A stretch of DNA of 64,000 nt from Amanita rubescens (Eukaryota; Basidiomycota; Agaricomycetes; Agaricales; Amanitaceae). This document shows positions 25,832 to 37,028 of the stretch, in pieces. Within the stretch, counting starts at the first letter, position 1, and each line of letters begins with the position of its first letter. The position numbers and the translations under genes were made by a program. The notes beneath the pieces are model-generated. The model ran no database searches and was not told the DNA's origin. It saw only the letters and a program-made list of their open reading frames with translations. The stretch is from the NCBI GenBank assembly GCA_015039365.1, contig WION01000004.1, forward strand, positions 558,001-622,000, written 5' to 3'.

Positions 25832-28241
25832 GAAAAAAAGCTGCCACTATGAAGTGGGCGGGCAAGGCAACCAAGAAGAAACTGAAGTGAAGGAAAACGG
25901 GAAATGGATAAAGCCACACCAAATAACATCGTCATTTCAAGCGGGCAATCGCGACAAAGGACGCGTTTGGAAATAAAACAAAAATGGCAATATCCATTGA
26001 CCCACCAGTTGTAATTAATCGCGTCTCAAACGACGACCAACAAAGGACTTGATGCGACAAGGTGTGTATTCTACACACGAACTGTAAGAAGGAAAAGTCG
26101 TCAGCGTCTCTAAAATCGTGAGTGGCGTAACGGAAGGGGGGAGGAGGGGGTTACTGGAGAAAGTCGACGAGGGGGATGAGCTCGACGACAGTAAGTCAAA
26201 ACAAGGGAAAAGACCACAGATGGATATAAAAGTGGCCGTGCAGCGCGGTTATCAGGAGCCGATCAGGAAATAGTGAGGCTGGTGAAGTGTGAAAGGTTAG
26301 AAAACATCGTCACGCCTCGAAACCATCATTACATTCCCCATCCGTCCTTTCTTTCCTCGCTCGTATAAAATTCATCAGGTGTTATCCGGAGCTGCTACAG
26401 CGCCCCATCGCCCCTTTATTCCCCCCGTCCTCGGCTGTGTGCTCTGCGGTTCTCACGCTCCCCGACGAAATATTCACATACCTCTGCTCAATGATCCAAA
26501 CGGCTTGCAATGTATATCTCTACAGCGTACCCTCGTTGGTACACAGCTGTCATGTCCTCTTATTAGCGTCACATGATGATATGAAAATTTATCCACAGAC
26601 CTCTGACGGGGAGCTGGGGGCTGTTATTAAGGGAGATTAGACTGAAAAGTTAAAGGAGTGACTGGGAGTGAGTTTTGAGAATCGGTTTTGTCCGTCGTCG
26701 CAGGCGACCAGGTGTTTTTGGTGGAGAACCGACGAGGTCAGAATGCTGACGGAAACCGAATACGCCCCTTGATGCGACAAGTCACTGAGAATGAGGTGCT
26801 GTCCTCGTCCTCGACTATGGCGCACTTGGGACGCTGAGGGAGATGGTAGAAAGGAAAGTTACAACAAGTGAAGAAGTAACTTTTCAGGATGTAACCAGAG
26901 AAGATTAGGCCGATGCCGCTTATCCATCCAGGTTCACTGACATCGGACATAATCGAATCCCTGTTTTGATCCAATCCACCACGTTGCTTGCCTGCAGGCA
27001 GAGAATACCCAAAGATCGCTCATAACCATTATGTAAGGGCAACTGATGGATTTAGTCTTTACGGCGTTGTGTCACATTGTTGAACTCCGCGCGTATCATA
27101 TACGCACCCTTTATCGTACCATCTTGCTACAGCTTGGGCTCTCGGCGGTGGAAGGTGGTTCAAGATAAAGGCTAAGAAGTGGCCATGTTAAACCTGTGGT
27201 CTAAGCCGCAGTTTCATCAAACCCAAAGAAGCATGTACATAACACTTACTACTAGTATACTAAAGCGGATGAACACACGTATTCTTACTCTTGCGGCAAT
27301 GGACCTTGCCAATCTGTCTAATGAATAACTATTTCGGCCTTTCGGTATAACCGTTGGCATGGATCCTGTTATACCAGGATTGTGGCTATCCGTGACACCT
27401 CCATTGGCTGCATGCTTCATGATGAAATTCTTCCATTTTCACCGGAGTAGATACATTATAGGGTGTGCTGTCCACAAGTAACAAGTAGACACGGTACTCC
27501 GTGGCGCCATACGCCATGCGCCCATGACAAAGGACACGCCGGAGGAACAGCGAACAGCGACCTACGCGCCAGATTTATTCGCATCGCAAGGGACTCGTTC
27601 AAGCACCTCCGATTCACCAGGCAATATATTATATTGTAAATCCTATATGTAGCAATCGTTTGTGTACTTTAAAGACTCCGGTCAATGGATTAGAGCATGA
27701 TGTTGACATGGGTATTTGATCTGACACGACAAACGGAAGCCCAACGCAGACATGGGAAAGAGCTTTCTCATGCGGAGTTCTGCGGCATCCCATAAGGTAA
27801 GTGACCTTTGGATTGCACTGGAATTGTGATGGGGGTACTTAATTGGCCAAAAAAGCTTATGTATTACCATCTCAATTGTCTACGTCGTTGAGAACCCAGG
27901 ATCGCATCCGCATCATTCCGGCACGACACTTCAGTAATAGTTAGCTTGAGAAAACATATGCCTATCAAGGCAGAGCTGATCTGGAAATGCCAGAATTTAA
28001 AATAACAAAGCAACAGGTGGAATGTATATAGTGCTACTCGGGAGGAAAAGTAGCGAGGTACCTGACGATACTCACTACCTGTTTGTCCACTAACTGAGTT
28101 ATGGAACTATCAGACCGAACTGATCCCGAAATTCACACAAAGTACGAAGACATGATCACGAATCGCGTGGCAAAACAGAAGAGAACATGTCCCGAATATA
28201 AATATATATCAGAGGGAAACGTATAAATTGCAAGTTTACTC
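25832..28241. other. Long gene-poor stretch upstream of the cyclin gene
   Basis: This 2.4 kb is the longest non-coding stretch of the window. The part next to the cyclin start probably holds its promoter and 5' leader. On the plus strand a TATA-like sequence (gatataaaag, about 26223) and a pyrimidine-rich run precede a 67-codon frame at 26437-26640 that begins close to LPDEIFTYL, reminiscent of an F-box start, but no full domain follows. Short minus-strand frames at 26738-26974 and 27217-27420 show no motif. I see no tRNA, snRNA or transposon ends. Confidence 0.45.
25961..25966. promoter_or_regulatory. MCB-like element ACGCGT upstream of the cyclin
   Basis: A perfect palindromic ACGCGT lies 130 bases upstream of the cyclin ATG. 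In yeasts this hexamer is the MBF binding site of G1/S genes. One hexamer is expected by chance every few kilobases, so the assignment rests on position and gene type only. Confidence 0.3.
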
Positions 28242-31200
28242 TCACTCTCGGTGCGGACCTCCCATCAGAAGGGCCATCAAGTCATGAGCAGGTTGATTTG
28301 TTGGGACAGGCATTCCTTGTTGCGAGATATGTGGCGGAACCATATGGGATAATGCATGTGCAGGTAAAGGTGGTTGTTGACGCATGGTAAGAAGGGGGTT
28401 ATGCACTGGAGAGTTTTGGCCTTGTGGCGTTAAACCAGCGTTCATACCCCGTAATCCGTTGATTCCAACGCCACCCATGGCTAAGAACTGCGCCTGGTTT
28501 GGATTCAAGTTGTTCGGTGGGTTGAGGCCGTTCATAGCGTGGCCAAGCGAGCTCTGCAGTTGATGGGCTGGAAGAGGACCACGAAGTGGTGGACCATTAT
28601 AACCGATACCACCGTTGGTAGCGAAGGCGTTAAAATTTTGCTGCTGTGGAGGACCATTCAACGGTAAGGATCCGTGCATATTGGGAGTGTGGACACCTGG
28701 CATGAAGTGAGAGGGATCGTGTGGAGGTCGGCCTCCAAGGTTTGCTAGCCCTGGTGGAAGTCTCTGGGCGTTCTGTAATTGTCCTTGCTGGCTTGAGATA
28801 GGCGACGGGCCACCGCGGAAGTGAGCTTGCTGCGCTGGGATACCTACATTTCTCTGGGGGTTAAATAATGGTGGTGGACCGGTATAGACAGAGTCTATTC
28901 GCTGCTGGGACGATCGTTGGAGATTATGATGAATGACCTCTTCCAACCCATCGGAATACAGAGTAGGAGCTTCCCTACTTCTTGGTGGTGGTACGGTACG
29001 TAGCCCTGGTACCATCCCGTCAGGAACAAAACCTCTGTCATCTAATCGACTTTCGTAGAGTGGCTCCATACGATGTCCGGTTTGGATTTGTTGCTGCTGC
29101 TGCTGGAAAGCTGCTTGCTGCAGCAGCTGCAAGTTATTCTGTGTCTGCTGGTTTATCGGGTGGTTGTTCGCCATGACTAAAGAAGAGCTGACAACACTTC
29201 TGTGTCCCTGCAATCAAATTAAAAAGAGAACATTAAAGAAATCACACTATTGACGCACTTGGGAGGAGTTACTGAGCATAGTGAAAATGTCTTCCAATGT
29301 TCGTTGCTCGCCGTGGGCGGCTTCATGAGCATTCTGTTCCATTCTCTGGTTAGGATGCAGCGGGCGTAACGGTAGGCCAACGGGTGTCTGCGATTTTGGC
29401 AAGGGAGCAGGAGGTTCACGCATCTTGTTGTCAAAGAATTTAGCGAAGCGACTTCCCCGAGGTCCAGGATAGCCAGAATTATTCACGTCGTAGACATTCC
29501 TATCTGGATGACCGGCATCGATATTTGGCGAGGGTCGTTCTGTTGAAGGCCTTCGTAATGCATTCTGGGCAGTCACAGCGGTAAGAGCATCTTCGGCTGG
29601 TAACGTGCGGTTCAATTCCTCAAATGGTAGAGAAACCAGGGGTAGGAAGGGAGCTTTCAGGTCTCCCACCGTATTGATTGTAGAGCTGATCGACTAGTTT
29701 CGATGCGATGTTAAGTTAAATACCTCGTTTCAAGAAATTTAGATCGACTTACGGGGTGCTGGATGGACTGGATTAGCTGTATTCCCAATCACAGGCGATT
29801 TAACAATCGATGTAGGTGGACGGCCCAAAGACAGGAGCCGCGGGGCTGAACGCGGATTATACGTAGCAATGGCTTCCTCATTAATCTTCTCGAATTGTGA
29901 GGGATGTCCGACATCTGCCGTGTACCCAGAACTTGTCCCTGTGCGTGGGCCGGCCAGCTCGGCGGAACCAGATTGGGTGGTCGACGGATCGCCCGCGCGG
30001 TACTGTGATTGCAGCGCACTATGGGACTCTCTGTCTGATTGGGCCGTGTCTTGCGCAGAAGCGGCATCCGCCACGTGAGAGCCTAGCGGGGGGTCAATCA
30101 GCTGAACTGTGCGGCATAGATTACTGGGCTTACCATTAGACATACTCAACACAGGCGGTACAGGGTCGGCCGGGGCCGTGTTGGAAGCCATATCTATCTT
30201 CTTTTTTTCTTCTTCGCGTTTCATCAGTAACTTGAAAAGTTGTATCTCGTCGAGTTGTTTCTCCAATGCATCAACCTTGTCCACACTACTGTCAGCGTTC
30301 AATTCACCCTGGCCTACGGTTGGCGAAGGTCCTTGCTCTTTTTCTCTCTCCCTTTGCTCCTTCTCTTTCATTCCTTTCTTCCACGCTTGTATGCCATCAA
30401 GTTCTCCATCCGGGCCTCTTCCACCCAACACGCCGAAGCTAGGGCCGTTCGGAATATAAGTGTCCATCCATGCTGGCTCTTTCTCCTTTTCTCTTTCCCT
30501 CTCTCTGTCTCGCCGTTCCTCGCGATCCTTGGCATCGTCACCTTGAACAGCTTTCCTATCCCTAGTTGCTCGCTTGGCTCGAGAATCACGTTCTTCTGCG
30601 GCCCAACGACGGTCACTTGACTCCCATGCAGAATCCCGCTCGGACGCTCTTTCCTTGTCCCCGCGTTCACGTTTCGCCATGCGTTCTTCGCGTTTGCCAT
30701 CATCACGCCAATGCCGAGAGTCGTCATATTCTGGGTCCTTGTCGTCCCGATCCCGGCGATGATCATCTCTATCACCCCGAGAGGAACGATCTCTGGCATT
30801 GTCTTCACGTTTTTCTGCCCCATCGCGCTCACGCCTTGTAGTAGACGTTTCGCGTCTTGAGCGAGAAGAAGCACGTGCTCTCGAACGAGGGCGCTCGCGA
30901 TCGTCTCTGCGGCCATTCTCCTGTCCTATGACAATATCTAATGAGCATGAAGCTGTACAGATCTAGGCAACTGACTTTCTTCTCTCCCAGAACGTGATGG
31001 TTCACCACCTGAATAAATAAAAATCAGAAAATGTAACTTGTGTTCGGCTGAAGGCTCACTTCTCCTCCAGTCTTCGTCTCCTGATTTTTTCTTCGTGCCA
31101 TCTGTTCTTCTGGATGACAGAGCGGAGGTTTGAGTATGGGAGCTGATTCGTGACGAACCGTTTGAAGTCCCATCTCGTTCTTTACCTCGAAGTCCAGAAG

Positions 31201-31916
31201 CCGGAAGTGCCATGCGGTCCCGGTCGTACTTGTCAGATAACTATAGAAGGGTCAGACAGCGGGAGAACAGGTGATATCATGGATCTTACGTGTCGTAGGC
31301 GCTCTTGTCCTTCCCTATCTCGGTTGTCTCGCTCCCTCTCTCGCTCAACGTCTCTGTCCCGTTCTTTGTCGCGATCACCTGCACGTAGAGACTGGTGCTT
31401 GAAATTGCCCATTTGAGATGGCTGCGATACCGCTGAGCGAAAGCTAGGTCGAGAAGTTGTATCTATGCATGTTTAAATGCAAATAAGTAAAGGCAGATAT
31501 TACAGGAATATGCAACAGCATACCGCCATCGTCTACATCCCGTCTGTACCTTGAGGTATGAAAAGAGAGTTGAGTATGAAGTAGTAATCAACGACAGCAT
31601 GGTATACCTTCTATCTCGAGCATTGGAGGACGATTCTGCATCTTTTCTTAGCACCTGCTCGAGGTCGGCTCTAAGAAATGAACACGAAAGCCACATCCAT
31701 CGGAAGCATATACACGTACCCAAACCATTCCTTCAATTCGGGCATATCGCTTGGGGGTTTTACTAACGGAGAATTATGCAGAGAAAGCAACTGCGAGCGC
31801 GTGTAAACAATTATCGGAAGGGGAGCAGACGGTTTTTCATGGTGATCATTATGCGCATCGCTGAGCATAGCGCTTGTGGCAGCAGTATCTTGAATGTGGT
31901 CGTGGTTGGCGGACAT
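28242..31916 (-). CDS. eIF4E-binding protein, 4E-T-like
   Basis: Start taken at 31914-31916 (MSANHDHIQDTAATS), 70 bases from the divergent LYR gene; an in-frame ATG at 31988 would overlap it. Near residue 36 is IIVYTRSQLLSL, a perfect Y-x4-L-hydrophobic eIF4E-binding motif, then PSDMPELKEWFG. A long Arg/Asp/Glu-rich middle (alternating charged runs such as DREREREKEKEPAWMDTYIP) contains PSFGVLGGRGPDGELDGIQA. Then come PGPRGSRFAKFFDN and TLEDIFTMLSNSSQ, and the last exon of about 320 residues is Gln/Pro/Asn/Gly-rich and ends AHDLMALLMGGPHRE. The order matches 4E-T/EIF4ENIF1-type translational repressors that hold eIF4E in P-bodies. About 1100 residues, seven or more introns. Identity by motif order only. 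Confidence 0.75.
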
Positions 31917-31986
31917 AGTGGACGGACGAAAGGCGGGTGTCGGTGGCAAGCAAACGAAGTTGGCGCGGCCTTGAATTCGCACGGCC

Positions 31987-32308
31987 ATGCAGCTCTCCCT
32001 CAGGCATTTCGTTCTTCGCCAACAGGCTATTCACCTCTACCGTCATATAGTCCGTGCTTCACGAGGTATTCCTAACATTTCGGCGCTCTCTGCTCGCTGA
32101 CTACTCTAGCCATATCCGACCCTCTTGCCAGAAGGGAGACAGTCACCTTCTTCCGGGCCGAGTTCGATAGAAATAAACATTTGCTCGATCTCGTACGTCT
32201 CTGGTCCCTGCTCCCAGACATCAGCTCAGATACATCAAGGACGCTATTGAGAACAAAATTAAGGCGGCGCGCCGCGAGGTTAAACTCATACTGCCACTTG
32301 TCCATTAA
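31987..32308 (+). CDS. LYR-motif protein (LYRM2-like)
   Basis: Three exons encode about 82 residues: MQLSLRHFVLRQQAIHLYRH, IVRASR-AISDPLARRETVTF, FRAEFDRNKHLLDL and LRYIKDAIENKIKAARREVK, ending LILPLVH. Introns lie at about 32066-32108 and 32191-32222; both have GT and AG ends and restore one frame. The HLYRHIVRA helix and the later Phe/Arg-rich helix match the LYR family, small mitochondrial proteins that bind acyl carrier protein and help assemble respiratory complexes or Fe-S proteins; the LYRM2 subgroup is linked to complex I. The single unbroken frames on this stretch are too short to show the gene, so it is easily missed. Confidence 0.85.
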
Positions 32309-32560
32309 CATGTACACACGGAGGCGCGCAGATTAACGGGGTATGTCTCCGCTGCACAGGTGCATCTTTTCGGACCATGTACTGTTTATCCCGTTTTATC
32401 TGATGCATCATGATTGCGTTATCCGTTTGTGTGATCACCAGACTTGATATAAACTTTTTCCGCATGATTCATTCGATGGCTCGCGCCTATATATGCTGCG
32501 GCGTACGGGCATTCCGCAGCCCTTCCCCTGGGAGTTCCCTTCACTTCAACCTCTGCAGTG

Positions 32561-35500
32561 ATGGAAATTCATATGAGGAGCGTCGCTTGGTCTGCCAACG
32601 TCGTTCAGCTGACCGCCGAATTTGCAAAAATATTGCATTCCGCTGATTATGATAGACTACTCCCCAAGATGAACTTTCACGTTTTTCTCAAACGCAGCAC
32701 GCAGAATGCAGGCCATGCTGGTTGGGGATTCCTCACTGTCCCAACGTTGGAAATTGGTCAGAAATTTCTTACCGACTTTGGGGGTGGCTCTTCTAGGAAA
32801 CTTCAAGTACAGGGTCGAGCAATTACATTTTCCCAAAGCAAAAAAGAATGCCGCCCGAACATATTGGAAAAGATTTTAACTTCTCCCTACATTGACCCGC
32901 GAGTTCTGCGGGAGAGCGAAGAACGGGAAACACGTATGCGGTCTGGAGAAATTGCCCTTAATTCCATTCAGTTTGGGTGGGAGTGCCGGGACGATGTTTT
33001 CTCCATCGAATGGGAGACGATCCCATACGGACACAGTGTCTTGAAATTCGATCCCGAAGGAGACCAGATACGGATCACTTTCAACAACATTTACTTCATC
33101 GTCCTGCGATACCACCAGATCAACTTCATGTCTATCTCTCGTCATCCATCTAAGCCTTCGATATACTTCAACTTATCCCAACCTCCCCACTTTGAACAGG
33201 ACTCAATATTCCAAAACCATCGTCAGCGGCTGTCTTACCTCCCGTTCAGTAACCATACTGAAGTGGTTTCATACGTCTCACTCGCACTGCGTGTCGTCTG
33301 CTCAAGCGCTGCAGATATTACGACATTCTGCAATATGTGCGACGACGCTCAGATACGGGCCAAGGTCGATGAGGTCGATGAACTTGACATTTGGACCGAC
33401 CACAGGGTGCTGTTCTCTCCAGAGGTGGTTGATGAATACAAGCTTTGGATAGAAGGCCTGCCTTGGGAGGTTGCATTCCAAGTAGAAGCCGTAGTTCTGA
33501 ATATGGCTGTGGATTTGCGCGAAATGCTGTCTCTCAAACCCAGAATCTCGGATATCCTTAGGGAACATAAGAAGGATTATACCTGGGAATTGTTGCGACA
33601 TTTTGGAAGTCGACTATCCACGTACAGTGACACGGAGGGCGAGGTGTCTAAATGGTTCGACAGTGCTGCTGACGAATTTGCCAAGATTTCAAAAACTCCG
33701 AGCCTTGAGCCCACAGATGGAAGTCTTTTCCAGGCATGGCATGTCACAATCACTCCCACTTCCATGTTTCTTGAAGGTCCTTTCCCGGAACGATCCAATC
33801 GTGTCATTCGTTCCTACGAGACGTCTAATCACAGTTCTTTCTTGCGAGTGAATTTCGAAGATGAGGGTGGCTTGACCTACCGCTTCGAACGAGATGTTGA
33901 TGGTGCGGGGTTCGTAAGGAAAAGGGTGGGAGGTGTCTTACATGATGGCCTGAGGATCGCAGGCCGGGACTTCCATTTCCTGGCCTATTCTCAGTCAGCT
34001 CTTAAAGAACACTCCGTTTGGTAGGCCATTTACGCACGTCTGCCAGTAGTCTCTCAACTTATTTCTTCACAGGTTTGTCAAGGAATTTTTTGATTCAGAA
34101 CAAGGCTGGGTTACTGCAGAGTCGATTATCAAGGGTTTGGGCCAGTTTGATCAAAATTTGATTAAATGCCCCGCAAGATATGCTGCCAGACTGTCTCAGG
34201 CATTTACCGCAACAGATGCATCGGTTCCAGTCGATGTCGAGGAGATCCAAATAGATCACGATATTTATTCTGAAGATGAGAAATCTTGCTTCACGGATGG
34301 CGTGGGCACGATCTCACAAGAATTGGCCCGTGATATCTGGAACGAATTGAAGAGGACTAGGAAGCGAGCACGAAAGAACAAAGCACATCCTAAAGCCTTT
34401 CAGATCAGATTCCAGGGCTCGAAGGGGATGCTTTCCGTTAACTATAGATTGCAGGGTCGTTTGCTTTGCCTTAGGGAATCGATGATAAAGTTTTCGTCCC
34501 CCAGTTCAACAATCATCGAAGTGGCACGGGCGTTTGATCGTCCTACACCTTACTTCTTGAACAGGCCGCTTATCATGCTTTTAGACGGTTTAGGAGTTCC
34601 CTTCGAAACATTCAAAAAGTATCAAGATTTGGCGATTGAGAACACTCAACGATCCATTTCATCCAACGATACTGCTGCAAGGATGCTCGAAGGTTATGGC
34701 CTTGGCACATCATATACTGTACCCTCTGTCTTATTGCACTTACACAAGCGTGGAATTCGCGACTTGCTCTCAAACACGTTTTGGAAAAAATCCATGGATT
34801 TCGCTGTATACCACGTGCTTCGAGAACTGAAGAACCACTCACGCATTCCCATTCCAGACGCATGGACTCTTGTCGGTGTGGCCGATGAGTATAAATTTTT
34901 ACAAGAGGGAGAGATATTTGCCTGTGTAAAACCTTATAACGGTGGTACCATATATCTCGAGGGCGATATTTTAATATCGCGATCACCTACAATACATCCG
35001 GGAGACGTCCAGATCGTACGAGCCATTGGACGTCCTCCACCTGGATCCCCTTTTGAGAAGGAACCATTGCCGAACACCGTCGTGTTTAATACCAAAGGTG
35101 CGCCAAAAGAATAACTGATTGTCAAACGATTCGTAATACCAGTATCAGGACAGAGATCGTTGGCATCTTGTCTTGGTGGCGGCGATCTCGATGGAGATCT
35201 ATATAATGTTCTACCTCTTGACGTGTTGCCTGAATTCAGACCAAGGTCTGTGGAGACGCCAGCAAGCTATGACCCAGCCCCAAAGAGGTTATTGGAACGT
35301 GCTAGCAACATGAAGGACGTCGCTGATTTTGTTGTGGAATTTATCAATAGTGATGTGAGCCCTTACTTTACTTCGTTGAAAGGCAATTACTGAAAACAGT
35401 ACTCGAGGTGGTGGGGATCATCGCCGTCAACTGGTTATACATTGCCGATCAAAGTCGAAAGCATATATTCGACGAGAGATGTATGTTATTGGCAAAGCTG

Positions 35501-36274
35501 CATAGCGACGCAGTGGACTACCCAAAATCAGGCGAGCCTGTCAAGCTGGAGCCACTGCTTAAGATATTTCCAAAATCTAAACCTGATTGGAGTGCACCGG
35601 AAACAAAAACACAACAATCTGCGAAATATTATGAAAGTCACTCGGCAGTGGGACGGCTCTTCCGTGACGTAGAGCTGCCTACAGTACAAACGAATGTGAA
35701 CGATCGTCGCCGTCGTCGCCGTCGTCGAGGCGGATCATCTCATGTGCACGAGAACCAAGTCGAATCCGACGCCGCTTTTTCTATCCATGAAGGTTTTGTC
35801 GAAGAGATTGACTCGGTTGTGGTTGATTGCATTGGGAGTGTCAATCATATCAGCGAAGAGGTAACCACGACGATCGAGCAACTCTATGAACGTTACGTTT
35901 CCGAGCTACGCGCTATTTGCGCCACTCACACGCTCTCTCGGTTGCAATCACAACGATTGACTGAAGAGGAGGTTTTCATGGGCACAATAGTGGCCAAGAC
36001 ATCTCAACCACGCAGACGCAAGAACTTGATATCAAAGCTTCGAGAACAAACCGATATCCTAGTGCGAGGAGTCAAAGAAGAGTTGGGTGGTGACGATGGG
36101 ATGCCTCTGGAAGAAGTATTGAAGCGAGCTTGGTTAGCTTGGGATCATGCGTTACAGAAAGGCATGACGTTCGGCGCCCAAAGTTTTGGCTGGATCACAC
36201 TGCACACCATTTTTGATACAGTGCGACAAATCGAGGATGCTCGTATGGAGGATGCTCGCAGGAGATTTTATTGA
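32561..36274 (+). CDS. RNA-dependent RNA polymerase (QDE-1/RDR class)
   Basis: ATG at 32561. A first exon of 488 codons carries the RdRP N-terminal region (MEIHMRSVAWSANVVQLTAE ... VLHDGLRIAGRDFHFLAYSQ). After an intron at 34022-34071 the core reads CFTDGVGTISQELARDIWN, KAFQIRFQGSKGMLSVNYRL, GRIPIPDA-type IPIPDAWTLVGVADEYKFL and LEGDILISRSPTIHPGDVQ. An intron at 35099-35147 joins it to KGQRSLASCLGGGDLDGDLY, the catalytic DxDGD motif with all three aspartates. C-terminal exons continue with VVGIIAVNWLYIADQSR and a tail that includes eight arginines in a row (about 35705-35728). Cellular RdRPs make double-stranded RNA for gene silencing (quelling, small RNAs). Intact over about 1200 residues. 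Confidence 0.95.
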
Positions 36275-36357
36275 TGATATCGAACGATTTCCGGTCTTGT
36301 ACAACAGATGATACATATCCTCATATTTACGCCGTGTTACGAAGTACTGTAGTGGGA

Positions 36358-36912
36358 TTAACGGCGAGCTTTTGCTAGTAGAAAAATGAACTTACTTAGA
36401 ATCACGGAATCGCCACTTGTAAATCATTGAATCACTCATTAATAGCGTATGGAGTAGCACACTCACCGCAAGAACATCTTACTGATAAACCTGTCCTTGT
36501 TGACAGGCTTTTTGTTCTTCCCTTTGGGAATTTCTGTCCACATCTGATAGCATCCTTCAGACATACGAGCAACTTAGGAGAGCAACGACGGTGACAATAC
36601 CTCTTTTACATTTTCCAGGACCTGTTACTCCGTTAGCACTTGTCAATGTGATTTGAGAGATACGTGCCATATTGCTATGCCTATCGAAGGCTTTTACACG
36701 TGCGAGCAATTTCTTATTGTTGCGCAGAGAGACGAGGACTTGAGTATGATTGCGCACGGCTTGTTGCAGGACTGAAAGAGGCCCTTGAGATATTTCATGC
36801 TCCTCAAGCTGCCGTAGTTGTGCTTCATCAAGCTCGGATTTCGGTACGTGAACGTATTGGCTGGTAGATGCGTCAATCACCGTAGATGAAACATACGCAC
36901 AACGCACCTCAT
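36358..36912 (-). CDS. SMD2: Small nuclear ribonucleoprotein SmD2
   Basis: The first exon is only five bases (ATGAG, 36908-36912); an intron of about 57 bases follows, and the join gives [20 protein letters not shown]. Sm motif 1 is [20 protein letters not shown] followed by [20 protein letters not shown]; Sm motif 2 is [16 protein letters not shown]. This is SmD2 over its entire length of about 112 residues. It is part of the heptameric Sm ring on U1, U2, U4 and U5 snRNAs. The last intron is small and the C-terminal residues (TKARR or, if unspliced, a slightly longer end) are uncertain. Five introns in such a short gene is high. Divergent from NOP7 by 116 bases and convergent with the RdRP. 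Confidence 0.9.
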
Positions 36913-37028
36913 CCTTTAAAGCGACGTTCAGGCAGGCTCCCGTTTGTTTGGCACTGCACTTTGGCATAAACACTCCTCCTGAAATTCGGAATAAATATTT
37001 ATATTTAGTAAAATCTCTCCATCAATTC

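Noticed and set aside
29060..29150. CTG/CAG-rich stretch as a separate repeat element
   Set aside because: It encodes the polyglutamine-rich part of the 4E-T-like protein.
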